Shown here: piece by piece, positions 26,980 to 32,902 of the stretch
How the letters are laid out: the number at the start of each line of letters is the position of its first letter
Position numbering within the stretch: position 1 is the first letter of the stretch
Assembly (NCBI GenBank): GCA_041653615.1
Contig: JBAZEZ010000019.1
Coordinates: 1 to 32,902, forward strand
Direction of reading: 5' to 3'
Length of the DNA: 32,902 bases
Origin: JAHJUB01 sp041653615 [NCBI: Candidatus Ratteibacteria bacterium]
GTDB taxonomy: Bacteria; Ratteibacteria; UBA8468; MWAK01
The notes under the pieces: model-generated
The model's database searches: none
What the model was told of the DNA's origin: nothing
Seen by the model: the letters and a program-made list of their open reading frames with translations, nothing else
Made by a program: the position numbers and the translations under genes

Positions 26980-27612
26980 CTAATCCCCGGGAAAATCCTC
27001 CAGGGAATCAATAATCAGGTTCGGTTTGGCGGCTTCAATCTCCTCTCTGGTGGAAGAACCGGTGACTACGATTACTGTTTTGACGCCGGCCGCGGCGCCG
27101 GTCTCCGCGTCAATATCCATATCACCCACATAAACCGCCTCTTCCCGGGAAACCCGAAAATAGTCCAGGAGCGCTATCAAAATATCCGGCGCCGGCTTGG
27201 GCTCCGGCACCTCTTCCCCGGTCAGAACCCGGTCAAAACAGGACTCAATATCTAAAATCTTGATTAAAAGAACTGCTGTCTCCTTTGGCCGATTTGACGC
27301 CACCGCCAGTAATTTTCCTTTTGCTTTCAGGTCCCGCAAAAGCGCGAGCGCTCCGGGCAATAAAGAGATTCTACCAACCAGGTTATCCCGGTGGTGTTCC
27401 CGGTAAATCTGCCGGGCTTCCGGCACTTCATCGTCCGGAAAAAACTTTTTCATCAAGCCATCGTTCCCCAGTCCAACGGAACGAATAATCCTCTCCGAAT
27501 CTACCTCCGGGTGATTCATCCGGCGCAGAGTATGGTTCATACTCTCCACAATAGCCGGATATGCGTTAATCAAAGTGCCGTCCAGGTCAAAAATGAATAG
27601 TTTTTTGGTCAT
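26980..27612 (-). CDS. HAD-family phosphatase, phosphoglycolate phosphatase-like
   Basis: The 210-residue protein is a HAD subfamily IA hydrolase: motif I FDLDGTLI with nucleophile Asp9 and acid/base Asp11, an alpha-helical cap, motif II VASNRP, the motif III Lys in EPKPAPDIL, and motif IV VYVGDMDIDAETGAAAG. Gph (2-phosphoglycolate) and PpaX (pyrophosphate) share this layout, so the substrate is not settled. The ATG at 27612 follows TAAAAT by 8 nt and has no ribosome binding site, so a leaderless mRNA is predicted. It converges with dinG (4-nt gap). Confidence 0.85.
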   Translation of the reverse strand: MTKKLFIFDLDGTLINAYPAIVESMNHTLRRMNHPEVDSERIIRSVGLGNDGLMKKFFPDDEVPEARQIYREHHRDNLVGRISLLPGALALLRDLKAKGKLLAVASNRPKETAVLLIKILDIESCFDRVLTGEEVPEPKPAPDILIALLDYFRVSREEAVYVGDMDIDAETGAAAGVKTVIVVTGSSTREEIEAAKPNLIIDSLEDFPGD

Positions 27613-27620
27613 TTTATGGT

Positions 27621-27650
27621 ATTTTACCCTAAAAAGACCTTCTTCGGCAA
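27621..27650 (-). promoter_or_regulatory. Promoter of the HAD phosphatase gene, predicted leaderless
   Basis: On the minus strand TTGCCG (27645-27650), an 18-nt spacer and TAAAAT (27621-27626), which ends 8 nt before the ATG. With both boxes present this is the best-supported leaderless case in the window. Confidence 0.62.
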
Positions 27651-27666
27651 GAACTTTACCCCTTTT

Positions 27667-27695
27667 TTGACAAAAACAGGCTAAAATAGTATAAT
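27667..27695 (+). promoter_or_regulatory. Perfect consensus promoter of tRNA-Tyr
   Basis: TTGACA (27667-27672), a 17-nt spacer and TATAAT (27690-27695): every position matches the sigma-70 consensus. The start site near 27702 lies just before the tRNA 5' end. Confidence 0.85.
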
Positions 27696-27705
27696 TTTGA
27701 AAAAT

Positions 27706-27790
27706 GGGTAGGTGGCGGAGCGGCCAATCGCACCAGACTGTAAATCTGGCGACCGGAAGGTCTTCGGAGGTTCAAATCCTCCCCTGCCCA
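27706..27790 (+). tRNA. tRNA-Tyr (anticodon GTA)
   Basis: The 85-nt sequence folds as a class II tRNA: acceptor GGGTAGG (27706-27712) with CCTGCCC (27783-27789), discriminator A at 27790, anticodon stem CCAGA/TCTGG around the loop CTGTAAA with anticodon GTA, long variable arm GACC-GGAA-GGTC, and T-arm GGAGG-TTCAAAT-CCTCC. CCA is not encoded. It has a perfect promoter upstream and partial copies of its 3' end downstream. Confidence 0.95.
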
Positions 27791-27807
27791 CTTGTAGGCT
27801 TCCCTGA

Positions 27808-27919
27808 AGGGGAGGATTTGAGGGGAGCGAAGTAAGGTATTGCGACTGATTAAGGAGCAATACCAGCGGGTGGCCGAGTCGAACGCTTTGAAGTGAGACC
27901 GCCAAATCCTCCTTGCCCA
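27808..27919 (+). repeat. Inverted and direct partial copies of the tRNA-Tyr 3' end
   Basis: AGGGGAGGATTTG (27808-27820) is the exact reverse complement of the tRNA T-arm/acceptor strand at 27773-27785. A direct, slightly changed copy CAAATCCTCCTTGCCCA lies at 27903-27919. Between them are the stem GGTATTGC/GCAATACC (about 27837-27866) and a GCGG.../...CCGC arm, so the unit could fold as a branched structure closed by the 10-bp stem 27811-27820/27903-27912. It may be a remnant of integration at the tRNA gene, or a repeat that captured tRNA sequence. No coding region is present. Confidence 0.65.
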
Positions 27920-28085
27920 GGTATCTGGTTTGCAAAACGAAGCTGCGTGTCAGACAAAATCTACGCAACTCGGAGACGAGGCTCGCCGTGTTCTCGTTAA
28001 AACAACTAACGAGCCCCGGCTACTCATCTCCTCATAATGCTTGTTTTGTTACTGACACTACGCAAAGTTTTGCCTACCAGACACC
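27920..28085 (+). repeat. 166-nt MITE-like imperfect palindrome
   Basis: The left end GGTATCTGGTTTGCAAAAC (27920-27938) mirrors the right end (28067-28085, reverse complement GGTGTCTGGTAGGCAAAAC), and similarity continues inward through GTGTCAG. Nested inside are GGAGACGAG/CTCATCTCC and the hairpin CTCGTTA-AAACAAC-TAACGAG. No ORF or transposase is present. It fills the space between the tRNA remnant and the tig promoter, and its right arm overlaps the likely -35 box of tig. Confidence 0.7.
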
Positions 28086-28097
28086 TTCGCGTATAAT
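28070..28097 (+). promoter_or_regulatory. Promoter of tig-lon, -35 box inside the palindrome
   Basis: TTGCCT (28070-28075), a 16-nt spacer and TATAAT (28092-28097). The leader would be about 14 nt and contains no Shine-Dalgarno sequence. Confidence 0.6.
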
Positions 28098-28117
28098 TAA
28101 AAAACACCAAAACCACT

Positions 28118-29110
28118 ATGGCGAAAACAGAACTGAAGGTACTGGAAGGCTGCCGACGGCAGCTGCGTATTGAGGTTGAACCGGAAACCGTAAAGAAAAC
28201 CTATCAAGAAGTTGTCCGGGGCGCGGAAAAAGCCGCGCAAATTCCCGGATTCCGGCCCGGTAAAGCGCCCCGGGAAATAATCAAAGAGCGGTACCGGGAT
28301 ATTATCAGCAAGGAAATTGTGGAAAAATTAATCCCGGAAACCTACCGGGAAGCGCTGGAAGCGCAGGACCTCAAACCAGTCTGCGAACCGGAAATAACCG
28401 ACCTGGACATGACTGAAGAAAAGCTTGTTTACACCGCCACCTTTGACATCGCCCCGGTCGTGGAATTGGAATCCTACAGCGGACTATCCCTGGAAAAAAA
28501 AGAGACGCAGATTACCGAGGAAGAAGTAAGCCGGGTATTGGAAGAAGTCCTGGTCCACAACCCGAAACTGCAGATAGAGGCGCGCGATTTGAAGGCGCGC
28601 GAGAACATAAAAAAAAGCCTGCGCCAACGGCTGGAGTACCAGGCCCAGGCAATAGCCGGGCAGGAAGAAGACGACCGGATAGTGGAGCAGCTCCTGGACC
28701 GTTCCAAATTTGCGGTACCGGAGAGCCTGGTAACCGAACGAACGATTGAACTTCTGCGCCGGGAATTAATAAATACGCCGGACATCAAGACAAAGAACGA
28801 AGCGGAGCAGAAAAAAATAACCTCGGAACTTTTTGAAAAGATTAAACCCCGGGCCGAAAAAGAAGTAAAAGCTTCTTTCGTCCTGTCGGAAGTTGCCAAA
28901 CGGGAAAAAGTGGAAATCAGCGAGGAAGACGCTGACAAGCGGATTGAAATCCTGGCGAAGCTGGCCGGCAGGGAAAAAGAAGAGTTTGCGGCCGGTATCA
29001 GCCCGGAACAACGGGAAGAGCTGAAGGGCCAAATCCGCATCGAAAGAACTTTAACCCTTTTGAAAAAACGTTCTCTGCTGATTGAAAAACCGAGAATCAT
29101 AAAAGCGTAA
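28118..29110 (+). CDS. tig: Trigger factor lacking the PPIase domain
   Basis: The 330-residue protein has the ribosome-binding N-terminal domain with the signature GFRPGKAP at 44-51, and the following helices (VEKLIPETYREALEAQDLKPVCEPEI). The linker VELESYSGLSLEKKETQITEEEV runs straight into the C-terminal helical arms (FAVPESLVTERTIELLRRELI, LSEVAKREKVEISEEDADKRI). The FKBP-type PPIase domain of about 90-100 residues, normally inserted at around residue 150, is absent; full-length proteins have about 430. By family knowledge it holds nascent chains at the ribosome exit, and the PPIase domain is dispensable for that in E. coli. It lies 13 nt before lon and has no Shine-Dalgarno sequence. Confidence 0.9.
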   Translation: MAKTELKVLEGCRRQLRIEVEPETVKKTYQEVVRGAEKAAQIPGFRPGKAPREIIKERYRDIISKEIVEKLIPETYREALEAQDLKPVCEPEITDLDMTEEKLVYTATFDIAPVVELESYSGLSLEKKETQITEEEVSRVLEEVLVHNPKLQIEARDLKARENIKKSLRQRLEYQAQAIAGQEEDDRIVEQLLDRSKFAVPESLVTERTIELLRRELINTPDIKTKNEAEQKKITSELFEKIKPRAEKEVKASFVLSEVAKREKVEISEEDADKRIEILAKLAGREKEEFAAGISPEQREELKGQIRIERTLTLLKKRSLLIEKPRIIKA

Positions 29111-29123
29111 AAAGGAACTATAT

Positions 29124-31502
29124 ATGGCCAGATTACTGCGAAAAAATAATTCCAAAAAGGTTCAAAAAAACGCGCCGGAAAACGCAGAAATTAAACTGCG
29201 GAAAATAATGCCGGCCATTCCCCTGCGGGACATCGTAATCTTCCCCGGGATGGTAACGCCCCTTTTAATCGGCCGACAGAAAACCGTCAACGCGGTGGAA
29301 GAAGCGCAAAGCCTGGACAACCTGGTGGTCCTGGTTTTTCAAAAAAACGCCGAAGTTGAGGAACCGGTTACATCAGACCTTTTCCCGGTCGCGATTCTGG
29401 CCCGGATTCTTCAGGTAATGCGCCAATCAAACGGCCAAATGAAACTGTTGGTTGAATCGCTCTTTCGGGTAAAAGTGACCCAGGTCCAATCGGAAAACCG
29501 CTTTTTCGCCGTTTCGGTCGAACCTATGGTCAGCGTCCGGGAAAGAGGCACCGAAGAAGAAGCGCTGGTTCGCCTCCTGGTGGAAGCCCTGGAAAAATAT
29601 CTCCAGGTGAACCCGATACTGCCCCGGGAAGTTTTGGGTAGTATTTTTTCCGCGGGCGAACCGGAAAAACTGAGCGACATGGTGGCCGGATACCTGCCTC
29701 TCAAAAAAGAAGATAAGGCGCAAATTCTGGACATCAACGAAATTACTCCCCGGTTGCGGCTCATCCTGAAAATACTCAACCGGGAGATTGAAGTTCTGGA
29801 AGTCCAGAAACAGATTCAGGGAGAGGTCTTCAAGAAGATTGAAAAGAACCAGCGTGATTACATCCTTCAGGAACAGATGAAGACCATCCAGCAGGAGTTA
29901 GGCAAAGAGACGGAGACCTCGGAAGTAAAAGCTTTACAGGAGAAGATTGACGCCGCAGGCATGCCGGAACCGGTCAAAAAGAAAGCCCAGGAAGAACTGG
30001 ACCGTTTTTCCAAAATGATGAATCTCTCTCCGGAAGCCACGGTTATCCGAAACTACCTGGACTGGCTGGTCAATCTTCCCTGGCAGAAGAGCACCGCGGA
30101 TAACCTTGACATTAAACGCGCGGAGAAAATTTTAAACGAAGACCATTACGGACTCCAAAAACCGAAAGAACGCATCCTGGAATACCTGGCAGTGCGGAAA
30201 AGAAATACCAGCCTCAAGGGCCCGATTATCTGTTTCGTCGGACCGCCCGGAAGCGGAAAAACCTCTCTGGGAAAATCGGTCGCCCGAGCCCTGGACCGGC
30301 AGTTCACCAGGATTTCGCTGGGCGGAGTCCACGATGAAGCCGAAATCCGCGGCCACCGAAAAACCTACATCGGTTCCCTACCGGGACGCATCATCCAGTC
30401 CCTGCGTAAGGCCGGTGTGAAAAATCCGGTTTTCCTGCTGGACGAAGTGGATAAGATCGGGTCGGACTTCCGCGGAGACCCTTCTTCCGCGCTCCTGGAA
30501 GTATTGGACCCGGAACAAAATAACACTTTCAACGACCATTACCTGGAGGTTGATTTTGACCTGTCGCAAGTCCTGTTCATAACCACCGCCAATAACGAAG
30601 CGACCATACCGCCGCCGCTGTTGGACCGGATGGAAATTATCAACCTGCCCGGTTACACCACTTCCGAAAAGATGGAGATTGCCAAAAAATTCCTGATGCC
30701 TAAGGAAATAATCGCCAACGGTTTACAGCCGGGGGAAATTGCTTTTTCCGACGAAGCAATCAACGAAATTGTCAAGTCATACACCCGTGAAGCCGGCGTA
30801 AGAAGTCTGCAGCGCCAGATTGCCACCGTTTGCCGGAAAGTGGTCAAAGAAAAAGAACTAAACGGCAAAAAGATGGAAGACCGCACCAAAATTAACAAGA
30901 AGCGGGTGGCAAAATACCTCGGAGTTCCCCAGTACTGGAGCGAAGGTTCCGATTTATCCGCCAAGGTCGGCGTGGTAACCGGTCTCGCCTGGACCGAATA
31001 CGGCGGAGACGTTCTTTTCACCGAAGTGAGCGCGTTAAAAGGCAAAGGAAACCTCATCATCACCGGAAGGCTCGGCGATGTAATGAAGGAATCCTGCCGG
31101 ATTGCCTTGAGCCTGGTACGCCTGCACGGAGAGGAGTTAAAACTCGACCAGGAATTCTACCGCCGGAATGATTTACACATCCATATCCCTTCCGGGGCGG
31201 TGCCCAAGGACGGACCGTCCGCCGGCATCACCATCGCCACGGCTCTGGCTTCCTGCCTCACTCAAAGACCGGTCGAAGGCGACCTGGCGATGACCGGTGA
31301 AATTACCCTGAGGGGCAAGGTTATGCCGATCGGCGGACTGCGGGTAAAGCTGTTAGCGGCCTCCCGGGCAAACATCAAAAGAGTACTTATCCCCAAGGAC
31401 AACCAGCGGGAACTTGCGGAAATCCCGAAAGAAGAATTGGCCAACCTGGAAATAATCCCGGTGGAAAATATTTCGGAAGTATTCAAATTGATATTTCCAT
31501 AA
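29124..31502 (+). CDS. lon: ATP-dependent protease Lon
   Basis: The 792-residue protein has all Lon parts: the N-terminal LON domain (MPAIPLRDIVIFPGMVTPLLIGR), a coiled-coil stretch around QRDYILQEQMKTIQQELG, the AAA+ module with P-loop GPPGSGKT (373-380) and VFLLDEVDKIG, and the C-terminal protease domain with the catalytic dyad Ser699 (PKDGPSAG) and Lys742 (GLRVKLLAA). It degrades misfolded and regulatory proteins in the cytoplasm. AAGGA lies a few nt before the ATG. It follows tig directly; the clpP and clpX genes often found between tig and lon are missing here. Confidence 0.97.
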   Translation: MARLLRKNNSKKVQKNAPENAEIKLRKIMPAIPLRDIVIFPGMVTPLLIGRQKTVNAVEEAQSLDNLVVLVFQKNAEVEEPVTSDLFPVAILARILQVMRQSNGQMKLLVESLFRVKVTQVQSENRFFAVSVEPMVSVRERGTEEEALVRLLVEALEKYLQVNPILPREVLGSIFSAGEPEKLSDMVAGYLPLKKEDKAQILDINEITPRLRLILKILNREIEVLEVQKQIQGEVFKKIEKNQRDYILQEQMKTIQQELGKETETSEVKALQEKIDAAGMPEPVKKKAQEELDRFSKMMNLSPEATVIRNYLDWLVNLPWQKSTADNLDIKRAEKILNEDHYGLQKPKERILEYLAVRKRNTSLKGPIICFVGPPGSGKTSLGKSVARALDRQFTRISLGGVHDEAEIRGHRKTYIGSLPGRIIQSLRKAGVKNPVFLLDEVDKIGSDFRGDPSSALLEVLDPEQNNTFNDHYLEVDFDLSQVLFITTANNEATIPPPLLDRMEIINLPGYTTSEKMEIAKKFLMPKEIIANGLQPGEIAFSDEAINEIVKSYTREAGVRSLQRQIATVCRKVVKEKELNGKKMEDRTKINKKRVAKYLGVPQYWSEGSDLSAKVGVVTGLAWTEYGGDVLFTEVSALKGKGNLIITGRLGDVMKESCRIALSLVRLHGEELKLDQEFYRRNDLHIHIPSGAVPKDGPSAGITIATALASCLTQRPVEGDLAMTGEITLRGKVMPIGGLRVKLLAASRANIKRVLIPKDNQRELAEIPKEELANLEIIPVENISEVFKLIFP

Positions 31503-31509
31503 AACAATA

Positions 31510-31673
31510 GAACGCAGATTACCGCAGAGAACGCGGAGAATTGCTTAAAGATTATTAATTGTTATCTTGTTTAAATTTTTCTTCTTCCGTACCTCTTTGC
31601 GGTCTCTGCGAACTCTGCGGTTCATTTTTTATCATTTAGCATTATCCAGTTGTTTCTGCGTTTATCTGCGTCC
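31510..31673 (+). repeat. Repeat cluster after lon (family B plus a related type)
   Basis: The left part (31510-31542) has GAACGCAGATTACCGCAGAG followed by AACGCGGAGAA. The inner right part (31592-31623) has GCGGTCTCTGCGAACTCTGCGGTTC, which is complementary to it. The outer right arm (31652-31673, GTTTCTGCGTTTATCTGCGTCC, preceded by TTATCCAGTT) matches the reverse complement of the left arms before atpD and atpC. The 188-nt gap has no convincing gene. Confidence 0.8.
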
Positions 31674-31690
31674 TATTAACTTGATATACC

Positions 31691-32623
31691 ATGAATGCGG
31701 ATTCAGCACTCGCTTTAGCCGTAATTTCCATCCTGCTTTTTACCGGATTCTTCCTTTTTCTCCGCAGTATCCTGCGCATCCTGCCGAGAATAACCTGGAT
31801 TACCGGCACGCCGACCTCTCCAATTCGTTCCCTGGCCATCGGTCTGGTTGAAGTAACCGGCAACGTAAAAACAGAGGGGCTGATCGTCAGTCCGGCAACC
31901 GGACTGGAATGCTGTCTCACCAAGTACAAACGCCAGGAACTCAGAACTGTCTATACTCGAAACGGCCGGACTACCTCCTGGCAAACCGTTGACTCCGGTT
32001 TTCTCTATCTCCCTTTCTACCTCCAGGATAAAGAAGGCGACCGGATTCTAATTAACCCAAAGGACGCGGAACTCTACCTGCCGTGCGAAACCTACTATCC
32101 GGCCGGATTCCCGGGAAGCGGAAACGGTTCTATCCGTTACCTGGAACAAGCAATCTACCCCAATAGCCTCCTCTATGTTCTGGGCGAGGCAAAAAAGAAA
32201 CCCCGTTTCGCCGACCCGGAAGGCGAAGTAAGCACCGAACTGGCAATCCTGCGCGGGGACCCGGAAAAGATGACCGCTTTAGACGAAAACAAGGACGGGC
32301 AGATAGACACCGTTGAATGGGAAAAAGCGGTCCGGAACGCTGAATCAAAAGTGACCGAAGAAGTGATTACGGCCGCCAAAAACCCGCTCGATACCGTCGT
32401 AATCGCCAAACCGTCGGCTAAAAGACCGTTTATTATCTCTACCCGCAGCGAAAAAGCGGTCCTGGGCAGCCTGCGGTGGAAGGGATACTCCACGCTGGTC
32501 CTCGGGCTTACTCTTGTTTTTTTCAACCTGGCCGGTATCCTGGGCTTCTTCTTCAACCAACCGCCTTTTGGCAAAAATTATTATAAGATGGTAGAATTGA
32601 TTGTGAAGAACGCAGAAAGATAA
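31691..32623 (+). CDS. GIDE-domain membrane protein with an EF-hand
   Basis: The 310-residue protein has a membrane helix at each end (about residues 6-27 and 267-290). Between them is a GIDE domain (VEVTGNVKTEGLIVSPATGLECCLTKY, about 53-79, then GFLYLPFYLQDKEGDRILINPKDAEL), the region shared with mitochondrial MUL1-type proteins but without a RING finger. A canonical calcium-binding EF-hand loop DENKDGQIDTVE is at 198-209, with Asp, Asn, Asp, Gly, Ile, Asp and Glu at the expected places. Bacterial GIDE proteins are often encoded beside lemA, as here. Function is unknown; a membrane-stress role is plausible. The ATG at 31691 lacks a clear ribosome binding site. Confidence 0.8.
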   Translation: MNADSALALAVISILLFTGFFLFLRSILRILPRITWITGTPTSPIRSLAIGLVEVTGNVKTEGLIVSPATGLECCLTKYKRQELRTVYTRNGRTTSWQTVDSGFLYLPFYLQDKEGDRILINPKDAELYLPCETYYPAGFPGSGNGSIRYLEQAIYPNSLLYVLGEAKKKPRFADPEGEVSTELAILRGDPEKMTALDENKDGQIDTVEWEKAVRNAESKVTEEVITAAKNPLDTVVIAKPSAKRPFIISTRSEKAVLGSLRWKGYSTLVLGLTLVFFNLAGILGFFFNQPPFGKNYYKMVELIVKNAER

Positions 32624-32627
32624 AATA

Positions 32628-32700
32628 TGTCATTCTGAGCAATAGCGAAGAATCTCATCCTTAAATACGAGATACTTCGCAACTGCGGCTCAGGATGACA
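32628..32700 (-). repeat. Dispersed palindromic repeat, family A, copy 2 (inverted relative to copy 1)
   Basis: The element starts TGTCATTCTGAGC and ends GCTCAGGATGACA, with GCGAAGAATCTC and GAGATACTTCGC inside. It aligns with the reverse complement of 15227-15298, with shared blocks such as CGAAGAATCTC and GGCTCAGGATGAC. It lies just after the GIDE gene, 14 nt before the ribosome binding site of lemA. Confidence 0.85.
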
Positions 32701-32723
32701 CATTTGTGTATCTGGAGGGTTCA

Positions 32724-32902
32724 ATGGTAAAAATTATATGGGCGGTGACCGGCGGTTTAATCCTGATTGCCCTGGTCGGAAGCATAATCAGCATTTACAA
32801 TATGCTGATTATGCTCAAAAACAACGTCGCCAAAGCCTGGAGCAATATTGACGTCCTCCTTAAACAACGGATGGATGAATTGGAAAAATTAGTGGACGTC
32901 TG
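32724..32902 (+). CDS. lemA: LemA family protein, N-terminal part (runs off the window)
   Basis: The 59 visible codons give a membrane helix at about residues 5-25, followed by IYNMLIMLKNNVAKAWSNIDV and LLKQRMDELEKLVDV, the typical LemA start (family pattern: 'R..V..AWS.IDVQLK.R.DLIP.LV'). LemA proteins are inner-membrane proteins with a helical outer domain and no settled function. GGAGGG lies 4-5 nt before the ATG. The GIDE-lemA pairing is a frequent neighbourhood. The remainder of the gene is outside the window. Confidence 0.88.
   Translation, partial: MVKIIWAVTGGLILIALVGSIISIYNMLIMLKNNVAKAWSNIDVLLKQRMDELEKLVDV

Noticed and set aside
27681-27968. 95-aa minus-strand ORF over tRNA-Tyr (contains GGFEPPKTFRSPDLQSGAI)
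   Set aside because: It is the antisense translation of the tRNA gene, a frequent false protein in databases.
31567-31851. 94-aa plus-strand ORF after lon
   Set aside because: Starts in the repeat cluster and ends in the GIDE gene in another frame; peptides of the 'LRSLRTLRF' kind arise by translating this repeat type.

Overview
The window reads as a chromosomal segment from an uncultured Gram-negative-type bacterium. Evidence for a Gram-negative envelope is a complete tripartite RND efflux system with an outer-membrane lipoprotein and a SurA-type chaperone domain. Several traits point towards the PVC superphylum or Omnitrophota neighbourhood: a prepilin-like protein with a C-terminal H-X(n)-DG segment, a protein with a pseudopilin-like 'DPFSGK...YSVG...DDGG' tail, a GIDE-domain protein next to lemA, and intergenic palindromes of types common in environmental genomes. 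This taxonomic placement is inference. No phage, transposase or CRISPR genes were seen.

Layout. 1-2000 (minus strand): rsmI, a SurA-N chaperone-like protein, then glgC, which runs off the left edge. 2112-3314 (plus): archaeal-type phosphoglycerate mutase. 3325-6663 (minus): an H-X9-DG prepilin with its own consensus promoter, then an operon of ECF sigma factor, putative anti-sigma factor and a 468-aa membrane-anchored protein, closed by a terminator. 6763-8235 (minus): rhamnulokinase. 8363-14918 (plus): an AT-rich TetR regulator followed by RND adaptor, pump and outer-membrane factor. 14974-22005 (plus): the F-type ATP synthase operon in canonical order (I/Z, B, E, F, H, A, G, D, C). 22023-23394 (plus): a GH4 glycosidase broken by two homopolymer frameshifts. 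23416-24054 (minus): a rhomboid-like protease. 24237-26975 (plus): an exonuclease-DinG helicase fusion. 26980-27612 (minus): a HAD phosphatase. 27706-27790: tRNA-Tyr. 28118-31502 (plus): a trigger factor without its PPIase domain, then lon. 31691-32902 (plus): a GIDE/EF-hand membrane protein and the start of lemA.

Most striking is what lies between the genes. Four junctions of the ATP synthase operon carry palindromic elements; one family recurs after lon and another, inverted, between the GIDE gene and lemA. The tRNA-Tyr/tig gap holds partial copies of the tRNA 3' end and a 166-nt MITE-like palindrome whose right arm appears to supply the -35 box of tig. Several genes (rsmI, rhaB, the HAD phosphatase, perhaps atpB) have a -10 box only 8-9 nt before the ATG, which predicts leaderless mRNAs, and most atp genes lack a Shine-Dalgarno sequence. 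The least-described protein system here is the sigma / anti-sigma / pseudopilin-tailed protein operon beside the prepilin gene.
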